A DNA stretch of 64,000 bases from Sphingomonas ginsenosidivorax (GCF_007995065.1 NZ_VOQR01000001.1:499001-563000); one strand, 5' to 3'; counted from the first letter of the stretch, positions 48,476 to 57,397 are shown. Program-made: numbers and translations. Notes: generated by a model not told the origin, from the letters alone.

Positions 48476-49644
48476 TGACGAAGATCATCATACGGGCGCT
48501 CGCGCCTGTGACCCTGGCTATCCTCCTTGCCGGGTGCGGCGGGGGTAGCAACAGCGAGGCCGGTGAGAAGGCCGGAGCCGAGAAGACCGAAGGTGCCGAG
48601 GCCGGCGAAGCCAAGGAGGGTCCAAAGGATATCGTCACCCTGTCCGCGCAGCAGATCGCGGATGCCGGGATAGAGGTTACGCGACCTACAGTAGGCGGCG
48701 TGGCCGGAGCGATCGAGCTATCGGCAACGATCGAGGGTGATCCTCAAGGCGTGCAGGTCGTGTCCACCTCCGTAGGCGGTCGGCTCGTTTCCCTCACCCG
48801 CAATCTCGGGCAGTCAGTCAGCCGGGGAGACCCGCTGGCTATCATCGAAAGCCGGGAAGCGGCATCACTGAAAGCGGAGGTAGAGGCTGCGCGCGCGCGT
48901 TCCGCACTCGCCCAATCGAACCTTCGCCGCGAACAGCGCCTGTTTGCCGAACGCGTTTCGCCGGAGCAGGATCTGGTTGCAGCGCGGACGGCAGCGACGG
49001 AGGCCAGTATTGCCCTTCGCCTCGCGCAGCAGCAGTTGTCAGCGACGGGCAGCGGAGGCGGTGCGCTCAACCGCATCGCGGTTCGTTCGCCGATCGCCGG
49101 CCAAGTGATCGCGCGATCGGCCACCCTCGGGCAAGCCGTCGCGGCCGATGCAGAGCTGTTCCGCGTCGCCAATCTGTCGAAGGTCACTGTCACCACATCA
49201 CTCGTCCCCACCGATGCCGGTCGGGTGAAACCCGGCGTGCGTGTCGAAGTAACGGCACCGGGGCGGCGTCAGGAGGGGCGTGTTACGTTCGTGTCCCCCA
49301 TTCTGGACGAGACGACGCGATTGGTGCCGGTGATCGCCACCCTCGACAACGCCGGCAGCACATGGCGCGTTGGTGAGACGGTCAACGTATCGATCCTCGT
49401 TCCAGCGACCGGGGACCGTACCGTTGCTGTACCATCGGCCGCAGTGCAGATGATCGAGGACAAGTCGTTTGTGTTCGTCCGCACCGCGACAGGTTTCCGG
49501 GCAATTCCGGTGACGCTTGGCCGCACTAATGGCGGGCAAGTCACCGTAACGGCAGGCCTTACCGGCTCGGAGCGCATCGCTTCCACCAACAGCTTCACGC
49601 TCAAAGCCGAACTCGGCAAGGGTGCGGGCGGGGATGAGGACTGA
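48475..49644 (+). CDS. czcB: CzcB-type membrane fusion lipoprotein
   Basis: 389 residues. The lipobox (ILLAGC) anchors it to the inner membrane; an Ala/Glu/Lys/Gly linker follows, then the HlyD-type core with GGRLVSLTRNLGQSVSRGDPLAIIESREA and AVRSPIAGQVIARSATLGQAV, a helical hairpin and a beta-barrel. It links CzcA to CzcC. It lacks the long His-rich N-terminus of some CzcB proteins. Confidence 0.92.
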   Translation: MTKIIIRALAPVTLAILLAGCGGGSNSEAGEKAGAEKTEGAEAGEAKEGPKDIVTLSAQQIADAGIEVTRPTVGGVAGAIELSATIEGDPQGVQVVSTSVGGRLVSLTRNLGQSVSRGDPLAIIESREAASLKAEVEAARARSALAQSNLRREQRLFAERVSPEQDLVAARTAATEASIALRLAQQQLSATGSGGGALNRIAVRSPIAGQVIARSATLGQAVAADAELFRVANLSKVTVTTSLVPTDAGRVKPGVRVEVTAPGRRQEGRVTFVSPILDETTRLVPVIATLDNAGSTWRVGETVNVSILVPATGDRTVAVPSAAVQMIEDKSFVFVRTATGFRAIPVTLGRTNGGQVTVTAGLTGSERIASTNSFTLKAELGKGAGGDED

Positions 49645-49647
49645 GCC

Positions 49648-52600
49648 ATGATCGGTCGCATCGTCACCCTCTCCGTCGAGAAGCGCTGGCTCGTCCTGCT
49701 TCTCACTATCGCGGCTGCATTGCTCGGGATTGGCGCGCTGCGTCAGCTTCCGATCGACGCCGTACCCGACATCACCAACAACCAGGTGCAGATCAACGTC
49801 GTTGCTCCTGCCCTCTCCCCCGATCAGATCGAGAAGCAGGTTGCGTTCACGGTCGAAACCGCGCTCGCGGGCATTCCCGGTCTTGAATATACCCGCTCGC
49901 TAAGCCGCAATGGCTTTGCCCAGATCACAGCGGTTTTCGGTGAAAAGACCGATATCTACTTTGCGCGGGCGCAGGTCGCGGAACGCCTGCGAACCGCAGA
50001 GGAAGACCTTCCCGAAGGTGTGAACCCCGAGATGGGGCCGATCGCCACGGGCCTTGGCGATATCTTCATGTGGACCGTCGAATACCGCGAGCTGGATCAG
50101 GTCCATCATCGCAACGGGGAACCTGGCCTGCAACGCGATGCCAGCTATATCACCCCCGAGGGGGATCACCTCGTCAGCGACGCCGACAAGGCGACATATC
50201 TGCGCACCGTGCAGGATTGGATCGTCACGCCGCAGCTCAAAAGCACGGCCGGGCTTGCTGGCGTCGACTCCCTTGGTGGCTACACCAAGGAATATCTCGT
50301 TATTCCGGACATACAGCGCATGGCGGCAATGCGGCTAACGCTTCAGGATCTCACCACCGCCCTACAGCGCAGCAATACCAGCGCGGGCGCTGGCGTGGTC
50401 AACCGCAACGGCGAAGGGTTGGCGGTTCGATCGGATGGGCGTGTCCGCAACGCCGACGAGCTGGCCCGTACCGTCGTTGCCACCCGCGAGAGCGTTCCAA
50501 TACTGCTCAACCAGATCGCGACCGTTCGCACCGGGCAGGCGCTACGCATGGGATCGGCGTCGGAAAACGGTCATGAGGTCGTCGTTGGGACCGCAGTCAT
50601 GCGGATCGGGGAGAATAGCCGCACGGTGTCGACGGGCGTTGCCGAACGGCTGACGCAGATCGGCCGCTCGTTACCGGTCGATGTTGTCGTGAAGCCGGTT
50701 ATGAACCGGACCGAGCTGGTGAACTCCACGATCGCCACGGTTGCCCGCAACCTTGCCGAGGGTGCGGTGCTGGTGATCGTCGTTCTGTTTGCCCTGCTTG
50801 GCAATTTCCGTGCGGCGTTGATCGCGGCCTGCGTCATTCCGATCACGATGCTGTTGACCAGCATCGGCATGTTGAAGGCGGGTGTTTCGGCCAATCTGAT
50901 GAGCCTTGGCGCGCTCGACTTTGGTCTGATCGTGGATGGCGCGGTCATTATCGTGGAGAACGCATTACGGCGTTTGGGCGAGGCGCAGCATGGTCGCGAT
51001 GACGTGCTGACGATCGAGCAACGTCTCGGGATTGTCGCCGCATCGGCGCGCGAGATGATCCGGCCATCGGTGTACGGGCAGGCTATCATCATCCTTGTCT
51101 ATGCGCCGTTGCTCACCTTCACGGGTGTCGAAGGCAAGATGTTCGAGCCGATGGCGCTGACAGTCATCATCGCTCTGGTGTTCGCCTTCATCCTGTCGCT
51201 GACCTTCATACCGGCAGCGATTGCGATCTGGCTCAGCAAACGGGTTGAGGAAAAGGAAAGCCGCGTCGTCACGTTCCTACGGCAGCGCTATGAGCCGGGA
51301 CTCGATGCGGCAATGCGCCGACCCACCCTCACTATCGGCGTCGCGATCGGTGCGCTGGCACTCGCCGGGGCTGCTTTCACGACATTGGGGCAGGAGTTCT
51401 TGCCGCAGCTCGATGAGGGCAACATTCTCGTTCAGGCGGTCCGCATCCCCGGCACATCGGTCGATCAGAGCCAGGCCATGCAATTCCAGGTGGAAAAGGC
51501 ACTCGCCAAGGCCCCTGAGGTCCGTTTCGCCTTCTCCCGCACCGGCACGTCCGAAATCGCATCGGACCCAATGCCGCCTAACGCGACCGACACCTTCGTC
51601 ATCCTGAAGCCGAAGAAGGAGTGGCCCGACCCCGGCCTGTCCAAGGGAGAGCTGGTGGAGCGGCTGGAAAAGCGTCTCTCCACCCTGCCGGGCAACGCCT
51701 ATGAGATCACGCAGCCGATCCAGATGCGGTTCAACGAGCTGATCGCGGGCGTGCGCGGCGACATCGCGATCAAGGTCTTTGGCGATGACTTTGGCGAGAT
51801 GAACGCGACCGCAGATCGGATCGCCGGCATCCTTCGAAAGACGCGGGGTGCAGCAGACGTGCGGGTTGAACAAACCGAAGGTTTGCCGATGCTCGATATT
51901 CGGCCGAACCGCACCGCCATGTCCCGTGTCGGGGTAACGGCGGGTGACGTGCAGGACACGGTTGCCACAGCCATTGGCGGCCGACAGGCTGGTGTGATCT
52001 TTGAAGGCGATCGTCGCTTCCCCGTCGTGATCCGGATGGCGGAAAGCTCAAGATCCGATCTGACGGCGGTTGCTCAGGTCCCGGTGCCGACCGGCAGTGG
52101 CGGCTTCGTACCGCTATCGACCGTGGCGGATATCGCGGTGGTCGATGGTCCCAACCAGATCAGTCGCGAGAACGGCAAGCGGCGTGTCGTGGTGCAGGCC
52201 AACGTGCGCGATCGAGACGTGGCCGGTGTCGTGGGTGATGCCCGGTCAGCCATCGACGCTCAGGTGAAATTGCCGCCCGGCACGTATCTCGAATGGGGCG
52301 GTCAGTTCGAGAACCTTGCATCCGCCCGCGATCGGCTCAGCGTTGTGGTGCCGATCTGTTTCGTGGTCATCATGTTCCTGCTCTACGGCGCGCTAGGCTC
52401 CGTCAGGGATGCGTTGATCGTGTTTACCGGCGTTCCGCTGGCGTTGGTCGGAGGCATCCTTGCGCTGGTGCTAAGAGGCATGCCGTTTTCCATTTCAGCG
52501 GCAGTCGGCTTCATCGCGTTATCAGGTGTCGCGGTTCTCAACGGGCTGGTCATGGTGTCGTCCATCCATGATCTGATGCGGCAAGGCATTGATCGTGCGG

Positions 52601-52881
52601 TAGCGGCGCATCAAGGCGCTCTGGCGCGGCTCCGGCCGGTTGCGATGACGGCGCTCGTTGCGTCGCTTGGCTTCGTTCCGATGGCACTTGGTCATGGTGC
52701 TGGAGCCGAGGTGCAAAAGCCGTTGGCGACCGTCGTCATTGGTGGCCTGATATCCGCAACGTTGCTCACCTTGTTCGTGCTGCCGACGCTCTACGCTCGT
52801 TTCGGACGGCGCGAGTTGCCAGCTCCATCAGGGAAACACATCGAACTGCCGCCTTCGGCTCATGACAGCGTGAGGGCTTAA
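49648..52881 (+). CDS. czcA: CzcA-type heavy-metal RND permease (HME family)
   Basis: 1,077 residues, full length. The HME signature DFGLIVDGAVIIVENALRR in TM4 (proton-relay Asp and the DFGxxxDGA pattern) is diagnostic. TM1 begins VEKRWLVLLLTIAAALLGI; QLPIDAVPDITNNQVQ and the later ALSGVAVLNGLVMVSS are standard. It pumps divalent cations (Co2+, Zn2+, Cd2+ or relatives) out through CzcC. The ATG is 3 bases after the czcB stop. Confidence 0.96.
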   Translation: MIGRIVTLSVEKRWLVLLLTIAAALLGIGALRQLPIDAVPDITNNQVQINVVAPALSPDQIEKQVAFTVETALAGIPGLEYTRSLSRNGFAQITAVFGEKTDIYFARAQVAERLRTAEEDLPEGVNPEMGPIATGLGDIFMWTVEYRELDQVHHRNGEPGLQRDASYITPEGDHLVSDADKATYLRTVQDWIVTPQLKSTAGLAGVDSLGGYTKEYLVIPDIQRMAAMRLTLQDLTTALQRSNTSAGAGVVNRNGEGLAVRSDGRVRNADELARTVVATRESVPILLNQIATVRTGQALRMGSASENGHEVVVGTAVMRIGENSRTVSTGVAERLTQIGRSLPVDVVVKPVMNRTELVNSTIATVARNLAEGAVLVIVVLFALLGNFRAALIAACVIPITMLLTSIGMLKAGVSANLMSLGALDFGLIVDGAVIIVENALRRLGEAQHGRDDVLTIEQRLGIVAASAREMIRPSVYGQAIIILVYAPLLTFTGVEGKMFEPMALTVIIALVFAFILSLTFIPAAIAIWLSKRVEEKESRVVTFLRQRYEPGLDAAMRRPTLTIGVAIGALALAGAAFTTLGQEFLPQLDEGNILVQAVRIPGTSVDQSQAMQFQVEKALAKAPEVRFAFSRTGTSEIASDPMPPNATDTFVILKPKKEWPDPGLSKGELVERLEKRLSTLPGNAYEITQPIQMRFNELIAGVRGDIAIKVFGDDFGEMNATADRIAGILRKTRGAADVRVEQTEGLPMLDIRPNRTAMSRVGVTAGDVQDTVATAIGGRQAGVIFEGDRRFPVVIRMAESSRSDLTAVAQVPVPTGSGGFVPLSTVADIAVVDGPNQISRENGKRRVVVQANVRDRDVAGVVGDARSAIDAQVKLPPGTYLEWGGQFENLASARDRLSVVVPICFVVIMFLLYGALGSVRDALIVFTGVPLALVGGILALVLRGMPFSISAAVGFIALSGVAVLNGLVMVSSIHDLMRQGIDRAVAAHQGALARLRPVAMTALVASLGFVPMALGHGAGAEVQKPLATVVIGGLISATLLTLFVLPTLYARFGRRELPAPSGKHIELPPSAHDSVRA

Positions 52882-52884
52882 GCT

Positions 52885-53571
52885 ATGCAGGCCGTTGCTT
52901 TCACGCTCATTCCCGTCGTCGCCGTACTGATCGGCTCGCTATTCGCGGTATCGAGACGGCCAAGCGATGCCTTCGTAAGCGCTATGCAGCACTTGGCGGC
53001 AGGCGTCGTGTTCGCCGCAGCGGCAGCCGAGATCCTGCCCCAAGTGATGCACGAAGGTTCACCGATCGCGACATTCACAGGCGGCGCGCTTGGTATAGTC
53101 GTGATGCTGTCACTCAAAGCCCTTGAGGGTCGCGCCAGTGGACCGATTGCTATGTTGGGCGCGGTCGCAGTGGATATCCTGATCGACGGGCTAGTTCTCG
53201 GGTTGGCGTTCGTCGCTGGCGGGAAGGCCGGCGTGTTGCTGACGATCGCGTTGACGTTGGAGGTGCTGTTTCTCGGACTGACCGTGACGACCGAGTTGGG
53301 CGAGACGATCAAGTCCAAGGCGCGGATCATCGGAATTACGATGGGGATCGCGTTGTTGCTGCCGATCGGTGCGGCGATAGCGACTCCCGTTGCAACGTTT
53401 CCGCCCGTCGTCATCGCCGGGTTTCTCAGTTTCGGTCTGATGGCGCTGCTCTACCTCGTGACGGAAGAGCTGTTGGTCGAAGCGCATGAGAAGCCAGACA
53501 CCCCGCTTATCAGCGCGATGTTTTTCATCGGGTTTTTGGGATTGCTCCTGATCGAGGAGTTTTTGGGCTGA
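52885..53571 (+). CDS. ZIP-family metal transporter
   Basis: 228 residues and about eight TM segments. The segment MLGAVAVDILIDGLVLGLAFVAGG and TIALTLEVLFLGLTVT match the ZIP (ZupT/GufA) fold, with acidic residues D-x-x-I-D-G and LE in place of the usual H-x-x-x-D/E pattern. ZIP proteins normally import Zn2+ and Mn2+, although some bacterial members equilibrate metal in either direction. It is the last gene of the czcCBA operon, three bases after czcA. The atypical metal-site residues are noteworthy. Confidence 0.75.
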   Translation: MQAVAFTLIPVVAVLIGSLFAVSRRPSDAFVSAMQHLAAGVVFAAAAAEILPQVMHEGSPIATFTGGALGIVVMLSLKALEGRASGPIAMLGAVAVDILIDGLVLGLAFVAGGKAGVLLTIALTLEVLFLGLTVTTELGETIKSKARIIGITMGIALLLPIGAAIATPVATFPPVVIAGFLSFGLMALLYLVTEELLVEAHEKPDTPLISAMFFIGFLGLLLIEEFLG

Positions 53572-53780
53572 CCGCTCGACGTGGAACGTCTTGGACCGAT
53601 GATGATGACGCCGAGCTTCGTCAGCGTATCGGGGCCAAACAGACTCTGGCGGTAATCGCGCGCGAGATGGGACGAACGATGGATGCGGTTCGGGGAAGAG
53701 CCTCAACCCTGAGGGTAACTCTTCGCTCGTCGCAGCGACCGTGGCGGGACGGCGTGCCGCGCCGAGTAGACGTAGACTAG
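53568..53780 (+). CDS. Small Myb/SANT-like HTH protein or fragment; start uncertain
   Basis: An open frame of ~70 codons overlapping the ZIP stop by 4 bases. It contains TSWTDDDDAELRQRIGAKQT and LAVIAREMGRTMDAVRGRASTL, the W-x5-E/D-x-x-L...IA-x-x-x-x-R-T-x-x-A-V-x-x-R-A pattern also seen at 10,092-10,274. No ATG, GTG or TTG is available in frame; only a CTG overlapping the upstream stop. It could be a coupled CTG-start gene or a remnant. Confidence 0.45.
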   Translation: MTARRGTSWTDDDDAELRQRIGAKQTLAVIAREMGRTMDAVRGRASTLRVTLRSSQRPWRDGVPRRVDVD

Positions 53781-53807
53781 AAAATAGGGACGGTTGCCCG
53801 CCCCTAT
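53781..53807 (-). terminator. Rho-independent terminator
   Basis: On the minus strand ATAGGGGCGGGCAACCGTCC folds with CCCTAT closing the stem and is followed by TTTTC. It sits just after the Cys-rich gene on that strand and lies at the convergent junction with the metal operon. Confidence 0.7.
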
Positions 53808-53814
53808 CCAGCTT

Positions 53815-54003
53815 TTAACCGTGCTTCATGCCGCCCTTGGCATTATCGCAGCAGTCCGCAGCCTTGGCTTTTGCGCTATCCTTGCAGCAGTCCGCACCGT
53901 CCTTGCAGCACGCCATGTCGGCGCAGCAATTGGCGACAGCGGCGAATGCGCCAGTCGACAGGGTGAGGGCGAAGGCAGCGCTGATGAGCTTGAACTTGGT
54001 CAT
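53815..54003 (-). CDS. Small secreted Cys-rich protein (metallothionein-like)
   Basis: 62 residues: a signal peptide (MTKFKLISAAFALTLSTGAFA), then a 40-residue tail with eight cysteines in four CC pairs (NCCADMACCKDGADCCKDSA, DCCDN) and KGGMKHG. The repeated C-C-x-D/x-x pattern suggests metal binding in the periplasm. It lies convergent to czcCBA and near other metal genes, supporting that role. No named family was recognised. Confidence 0.8.
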   Translation of the reverse strand: MTKFKLISAAFALTLSTGAFAAVANCCADMACCKDGADCCKDSAKAKAADCCDNAKGGMKHG

Positions 54004-54040
54004 GATATTCTCCGAAATTTACGTGTGATGGTGTTTGACG

Positions 54041-54394
54041 TCACACGGTTTGCGGAGGGGGCGTGGCCGGAGCGTATGCCATGCCCAAAAGGCCGGTCTG
54101 TGGAGCCGGCCAAGGCGATAGACGGGAGGACGGAACCAGCTCGATATGCTCGACGGTTTCGCCGGCAACCGCAACGCACGGTATGGCGCAAGCCGACGCA
54201 GGCACCTTTTTGATAGGAGTGCCTGCTGATTTGCTGGCGCAGTCCACCATCGCGGATGCAGCCGGAGGCGCGGCCATCGCCATCGTCTCGCAGAGCGGGC
54301 CAAGCCGGACCAGCAAGATCACCGCCAGGACGAGAAACGCCATAGAATGCAATATCTTGGAGAGTGGGCGAGCCCGGCGTTTCATTGGATGCAT
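54041..54394 (-). CDS. Hypothetical small exported or membrane protein
   Basis: 117 residues. The N-terminus has one hydrophobic segment (ILHSMAFLVLAVILLVRLGPL), followed by an Ala/Pro-rich, weakly Cys-containing region (VDCASKSAGTPIKKV, ACAIPCVAVAGET). ATG 54394 and ATG 54385 are both possible. It lies 37 bases upstream of the Cys-rich gene in the same direction and is probably co-transcribed. No family was recognised. Confidence 0.55.
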   Translation of the reverse strand: MHPMKRRARPLSKILHSMAFLVLAVILLVRLGPLCETMAMAAPPAASAMVDCASKSAGTPIKKVPASACAIPCVAVAGETVEHIELVPSSRLSPWPAPQTGLLGMAYAPATPPPQTV

Positions 54395-54570
54395 CTAGAA
54401 GCACAATCAGTGATGCACAATGTCGTAGGTGGCGGCGGATGGCGCTAGACCGGTTTTCCCCTTCTATCTCAGTTTCTCGATCCACCATCCTTTTTGAGAA
54501 TCCAGACGCACGAATTTAGCTCTGGTTCGATCAAGTTCAGAAACCCCTGATGCCACGTACAATGCCTACT

Positions 54571-54720
54571 GCGGTGCCGTTTGAACGGGTGCCGTATGGT
54601 CCTTCTTGGTCAAGGCTTAAGCCGGACCAACCGAGCAGCTTGACCAGATTTTTATGCGTAAACTTTTGACGTAAAACGAACCCGATTAAAGAGGTCCACT
54701 GGGGGTATACCCAAACCATA
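54571..54720 (+). repeat. Imperfect island repeat, copy B
   Basis: CGGTGCCGTTTGAACGGGTG, CCGTATGGTCCTTCTTGGT and GCCGGACCAA, then after about 132 bases GGGTATACCC. Same order and orientation as copy A at 44,629. The remainder of the 385-base gap 54,395-54,779 is AT-richer and non-coding. Confidence 0.6.
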
Positions 54721-54779
54721 CCGACTAGCGTCGACCGCAACGACCTCTCAGGGCAGGGATCGAGGGCGCAAAATCCCTC

Positions 54780-55595
54780 TCAAAAAGGCTCGGCTTTAAT
54801 TGTCCGTCGATGTTCGTCAGACAGTCGGGAGAGAGAGGGAGGTTGGTCATAAACAGTTCCTCGCTCAGCCGCCTTCCTGCCCGTTGCAATCGAAATTATC
54901 GTGGCTATGATCGCAGTCAGCCCGACTTTATCGAACTTACTTTTCCGGTTCAGGAACGAGACAAATCTTGCGATAAGCTCGTAGCTCCTTTGTGCGCATC
55001 TATCCCAAGGTGCCTTGAGAGACCAACCAGTCAGAACTAGGAAGAGAGCGAAATAAGGCACAGCCCATGATCCCTCTAGGAAGGTCAAGGGTCTAATAGT
55101 AGAACCACCGGGATCTTTCACCATCAAGGACGAGAACATAGTTCGCGCAGTCGCTACCGCATCGCCTAGGTAGCCTAGTAGTATTAGTAGAATAAAAAGC
55201 AGTAAAAGAGAAAAGCGCGCTGGCGCCGCAACGGTAGCAAGCTTCAATCCGCCACCACAGACTACCGAAAATAAGGCGGTTAAGCAGCTATAAAATATGA
55301 TCCTGATCATATCACCTCGACCTAGAGGGACAGGAACGCCGTTGGCCGGGAAATGGCTCGATATGATGGGTAGTATGCCCATGATTGGCACAGCGGCGAA
55401 GAGCACACCGAGCCCGGCTATGCTAAAGAACCAGACGGCAAATATCTCCCACCGACTAAGCTTTGGAAGATCCTTAGACGGCTTAGGCCGACGCCCAAAT
55501 ATTAGCCGTCGCGCGCTACGGCACCGCCGGGCAGGGCGAACCTTCGCTGATCTGAGACTACGGGCTGTCTTGATTTTGCTTAAGGTAGCGGACAT
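54780..55595 (-). CDS. Hypothetical integral membrane protein
   Basis: 271 residues. A basic N-terminus of ~45 residues is followed by four or more TM segments (WEIFAVWFFSIAGLGVLFAA, IIFYSCLTALFSVVCGGGL, FSLLLLFILLILLGYLG, AVPYFALFLVLTGWSL) and a hydrophilic C-terminus. No family was recognised. GC is low relative to the host. A 63-codon frame starts 10 bases upstream in the same direction. Confidence 0.6.
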   Translation of the reverse strand: MSATLSKIKTARSLRSAKVRPARRCRSARRLIFGRRPKPSKDLPKLSRWEIFAVWFFSIAGLGVLFAAVPIMGILPIISSHFPANGVPVPLGRGDMIRIIFYSCLTALFSVVCGGGLKLATVAAPARFSLLLLFILLILLGYLGDAVATARTMFSSLMVKDPGGSTIRPLTFLEGSWAVPYFALFLVLTGWSLKAPWDRCAQRSYELIARFVSFLNRKSKFDKVGLTAIIATIISIATGRKAAERGTVYDQPPSLSRLSDEHRRTIKAEPF

Positions 55596-55604
55596 TGGTT
55601 GTTC

Positions 55605-55796
55605 TCACTTTGCGGCGGCAGCCTTGTAGGTCAGTTCCGTTTCGGATTGCTTTCGATCATAGGGAGGGCGGATGCCAAACGCCGCAGCCACGTCGGCATG
55701 CTCCACCGTTAGCCTGTACCCTAAACATACCGTTCGTCTTGTCGCGAAGACAGCTAGGTAGGGCTTTGCCCTATCTGTCGAAATCCAGGAGTCCAT
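55605..55796 (-). CDS. Hypothetical small protein
   Basis: 63 residues (MDSWISTDRAKPYLAVFATR...), soluble, no family recognised. It ends 9 bases before the membrane-protein gene, so the two may form an operon. Low confidence because of the length. Confidence 0.35.
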   Translation of the reverse strand: MDSWISTDRAKPYLAVFATRRTVCLGYRLTVEHADVAAAFGIRPPYDRKQSETELTYKAAAAK

Positions 55797-56109
55797 TTCT
55801 TTTAGGAAGCGAGAGGTCTGCTTTCCGCTGTTCGGTTTCAGTCTGCGAGCGGCATAAACGGACTTTGGTTCGGCAGGCGGGGCAGCGGCCGAAGCGCCGC
55901 ATCTATTTGATAGCGGAATAGCCAGTTCGCCAATAGCTGCAGTGAGAAGGAACAGTCTTATGGCAGGGTGACTGTCCGATGAAGTGGGAAAAGTTTGGAG
56001 CGCTCCCGAAGGCGAGTCGATGAGGATCGTGCCTCAACGAGTATTGGATAGGCCATCTAGTGATCGACATATCCTTGATTGAACAGGCGCTTGATCTGAT
56101 CTTAGTGTC
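55797..56109 (+). other. 313-base gap upstream of the metallopeptidase gene
   Basis: No supported gene. AT-richer than average and should contain divergent promoters for the small ORF/membrane pair and for the HExxH gene. No specific operator was identified. Confidence 0.3.
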
Positions 56110-57015
56110 ATGGTGACAAACGAACCCACCGATAACCCCATTCCCGATCAGCTCGACGGTAAGGCGCTCGCCCAAATGGCGGCCGCAGATTTTGAGTATT
56201 TCTTTTTGCCGGGGCTCGGTCCCAAGGTGGAGATCTCCGTTGGCAATACGCATAGCGCTTGTATCCGACGCAAGGATGACAAGGTTTGGATTGCCATACC
56301 AGCTGAGATGGCACGCGAGGAGATCACTGACGCTGCGCGCATGTTTTTCCATCTGATTATACTCGGTCACGAAATTGCCCATCTTGTTCATAGGCACCTC
56401 TATGCTGGTCAGCAGGAAACCGCTGATTATCGCGCGTTGGAATATTGGGCCGACTTTTACGGCGCTAAAGTTATGATGGCTCTGGTCACATTCGGCCCTC
56501 GAGTCTCACAAGTTTTCAAGCGGTTCTTCCCGGACGGCACCTCGTTCGATGTTCCGATGGAGCATGTCGGTGAGGCGGCTGGGCGGCTAATCGACACCGT
56601 TTATATTCCTGACCCTCGCTACCCCGCGCCGCTTCTTCGCGTCGGTCTCGTAAATAACGGTATTACGTCCTTCCTACGGCATGAGTTTGCGGGAAAGGGC
56701 GTGAATCCAATTTGGTACTATAGCGTATTCAAGAGGGTATTCTCGGCAACTACTACTCGCGAGCGGATGGTCCTTCATCCCGAGGAAATGGAATTCGACA
56801 TTGAGCCGGTGGATCGTGCGCGCCGCTGGCACCGCGAGATGCAGGGCAATAGGCCGGCCATCGCTCCGTGGCTAAAACCCCCTGTCTTGGTCTACCTGCA
56901 CACAAGCTTCGACCAAAGCGACGAGGAGCGGGCTGAGTCAGAGCGTATTCGCTTGCGAGAGCTACAGGCGGGTGGTTTCCTTTTAGACGAACCTGGTCTC
57001 GAACCGCCAAATTAA
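56110..57015 (+). CDS. Predicted HExxH zinc metallopeptidase
   Basis: 301 residues. Zinc-binding motif IILGHEIAHLVHRHL (His87-Glu88-x-x-His91) with a probable third ligand in the downstream ADYRALEYWADFYGAK (Glu about 18 residues on). No signal peptide or TM segment, so cytoplasmic. The E-x-x-AD element is reminiscent of soluble gluzincin-type peptidases such as those in phage-exclusion (Lit-like) or toxin-associated families, but membership is not demonstrated. Moderately lower GC than the host. It lies upstream of the three-gene ATPase operon. Confidence 0.72.
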   Translation: MVTNEPTDNPIPDQLDGKALAQMAAADFEYFFLPGLGPKVEISVGNTHSACIRRKDDKVWIAIPAEMAREEITDAARMFFHLIILGHEIAHLVHRHLYAGQQETADYRALEYWADFYGAKVMMALVTFGPRVSQVFKRFFPDGTSFDVPMEHVGEAAGRLIDTVYIPDPRYPAPLLRVGLVNNGITSFLRHEFAGKGVNPIWYYSVFKRVFSATTTRERMVLHPEEMEFDIEPVDRARRWHREMQGNRPAIAPWLKPPVLVYLHTSFDQSDEERAESERIRLRELQAGGFLLDEPGLEPPN

Positions 57016-57072
57016 TAACCGATGTGGCTTAGCGTGGACATATGATCTTGCGACCGCGTACCCGTGCGGCCT

Positions 57073-57342
57073 TCAAAGACTGATATCACGCCGCGCCATT
57101 TCATCGAACGCCATATCCCCAATTGGCGGGCGGGGCTTGGCTTTGAAGATGTCAGCAAGGTCGAGCAGATCGTCATTAGAAAGGTTCGTGATCGATGCTC
57201 GTATTTCGGTAAGGCGCTGTACCGCGCGATCACCGCGATCGGTGAACCGCTTCATTCTCATCTTGAGCATGTGCACTTCTACCACATTGCTCGTGGGGAC
57301 GGCAGGGGTGTTCGCCGCCGGTTGGCTCGGACTGTTCGCCAA
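57073..57342 (-). CDS. Hypothetical small protein
   Basis: 89 residues, hydrophilic (MANSPSQPAANTPAVPTSNV...; KRFTDRGDRAVQRLTEIRAS). An overlapping plus-strand frame also exists and is judged less likely because it has an Arg/His-biased composition. No family was recognised. Confidence 0.35.
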   Translation of the reverse strand: MANSPSQPAANTPAVPTSNVVEVHMLKMRMKRFTDRGDRAVQRLTEIRASITNLSNDDLLDLADIFKAKPRPPIGDMAFDEMARRDISL

Positions 57343-57397
57343 GTGATCTGGCTGTGGATAGGAGCCTTGCGCCGTATATTTAACCTTTCACGGCGAA

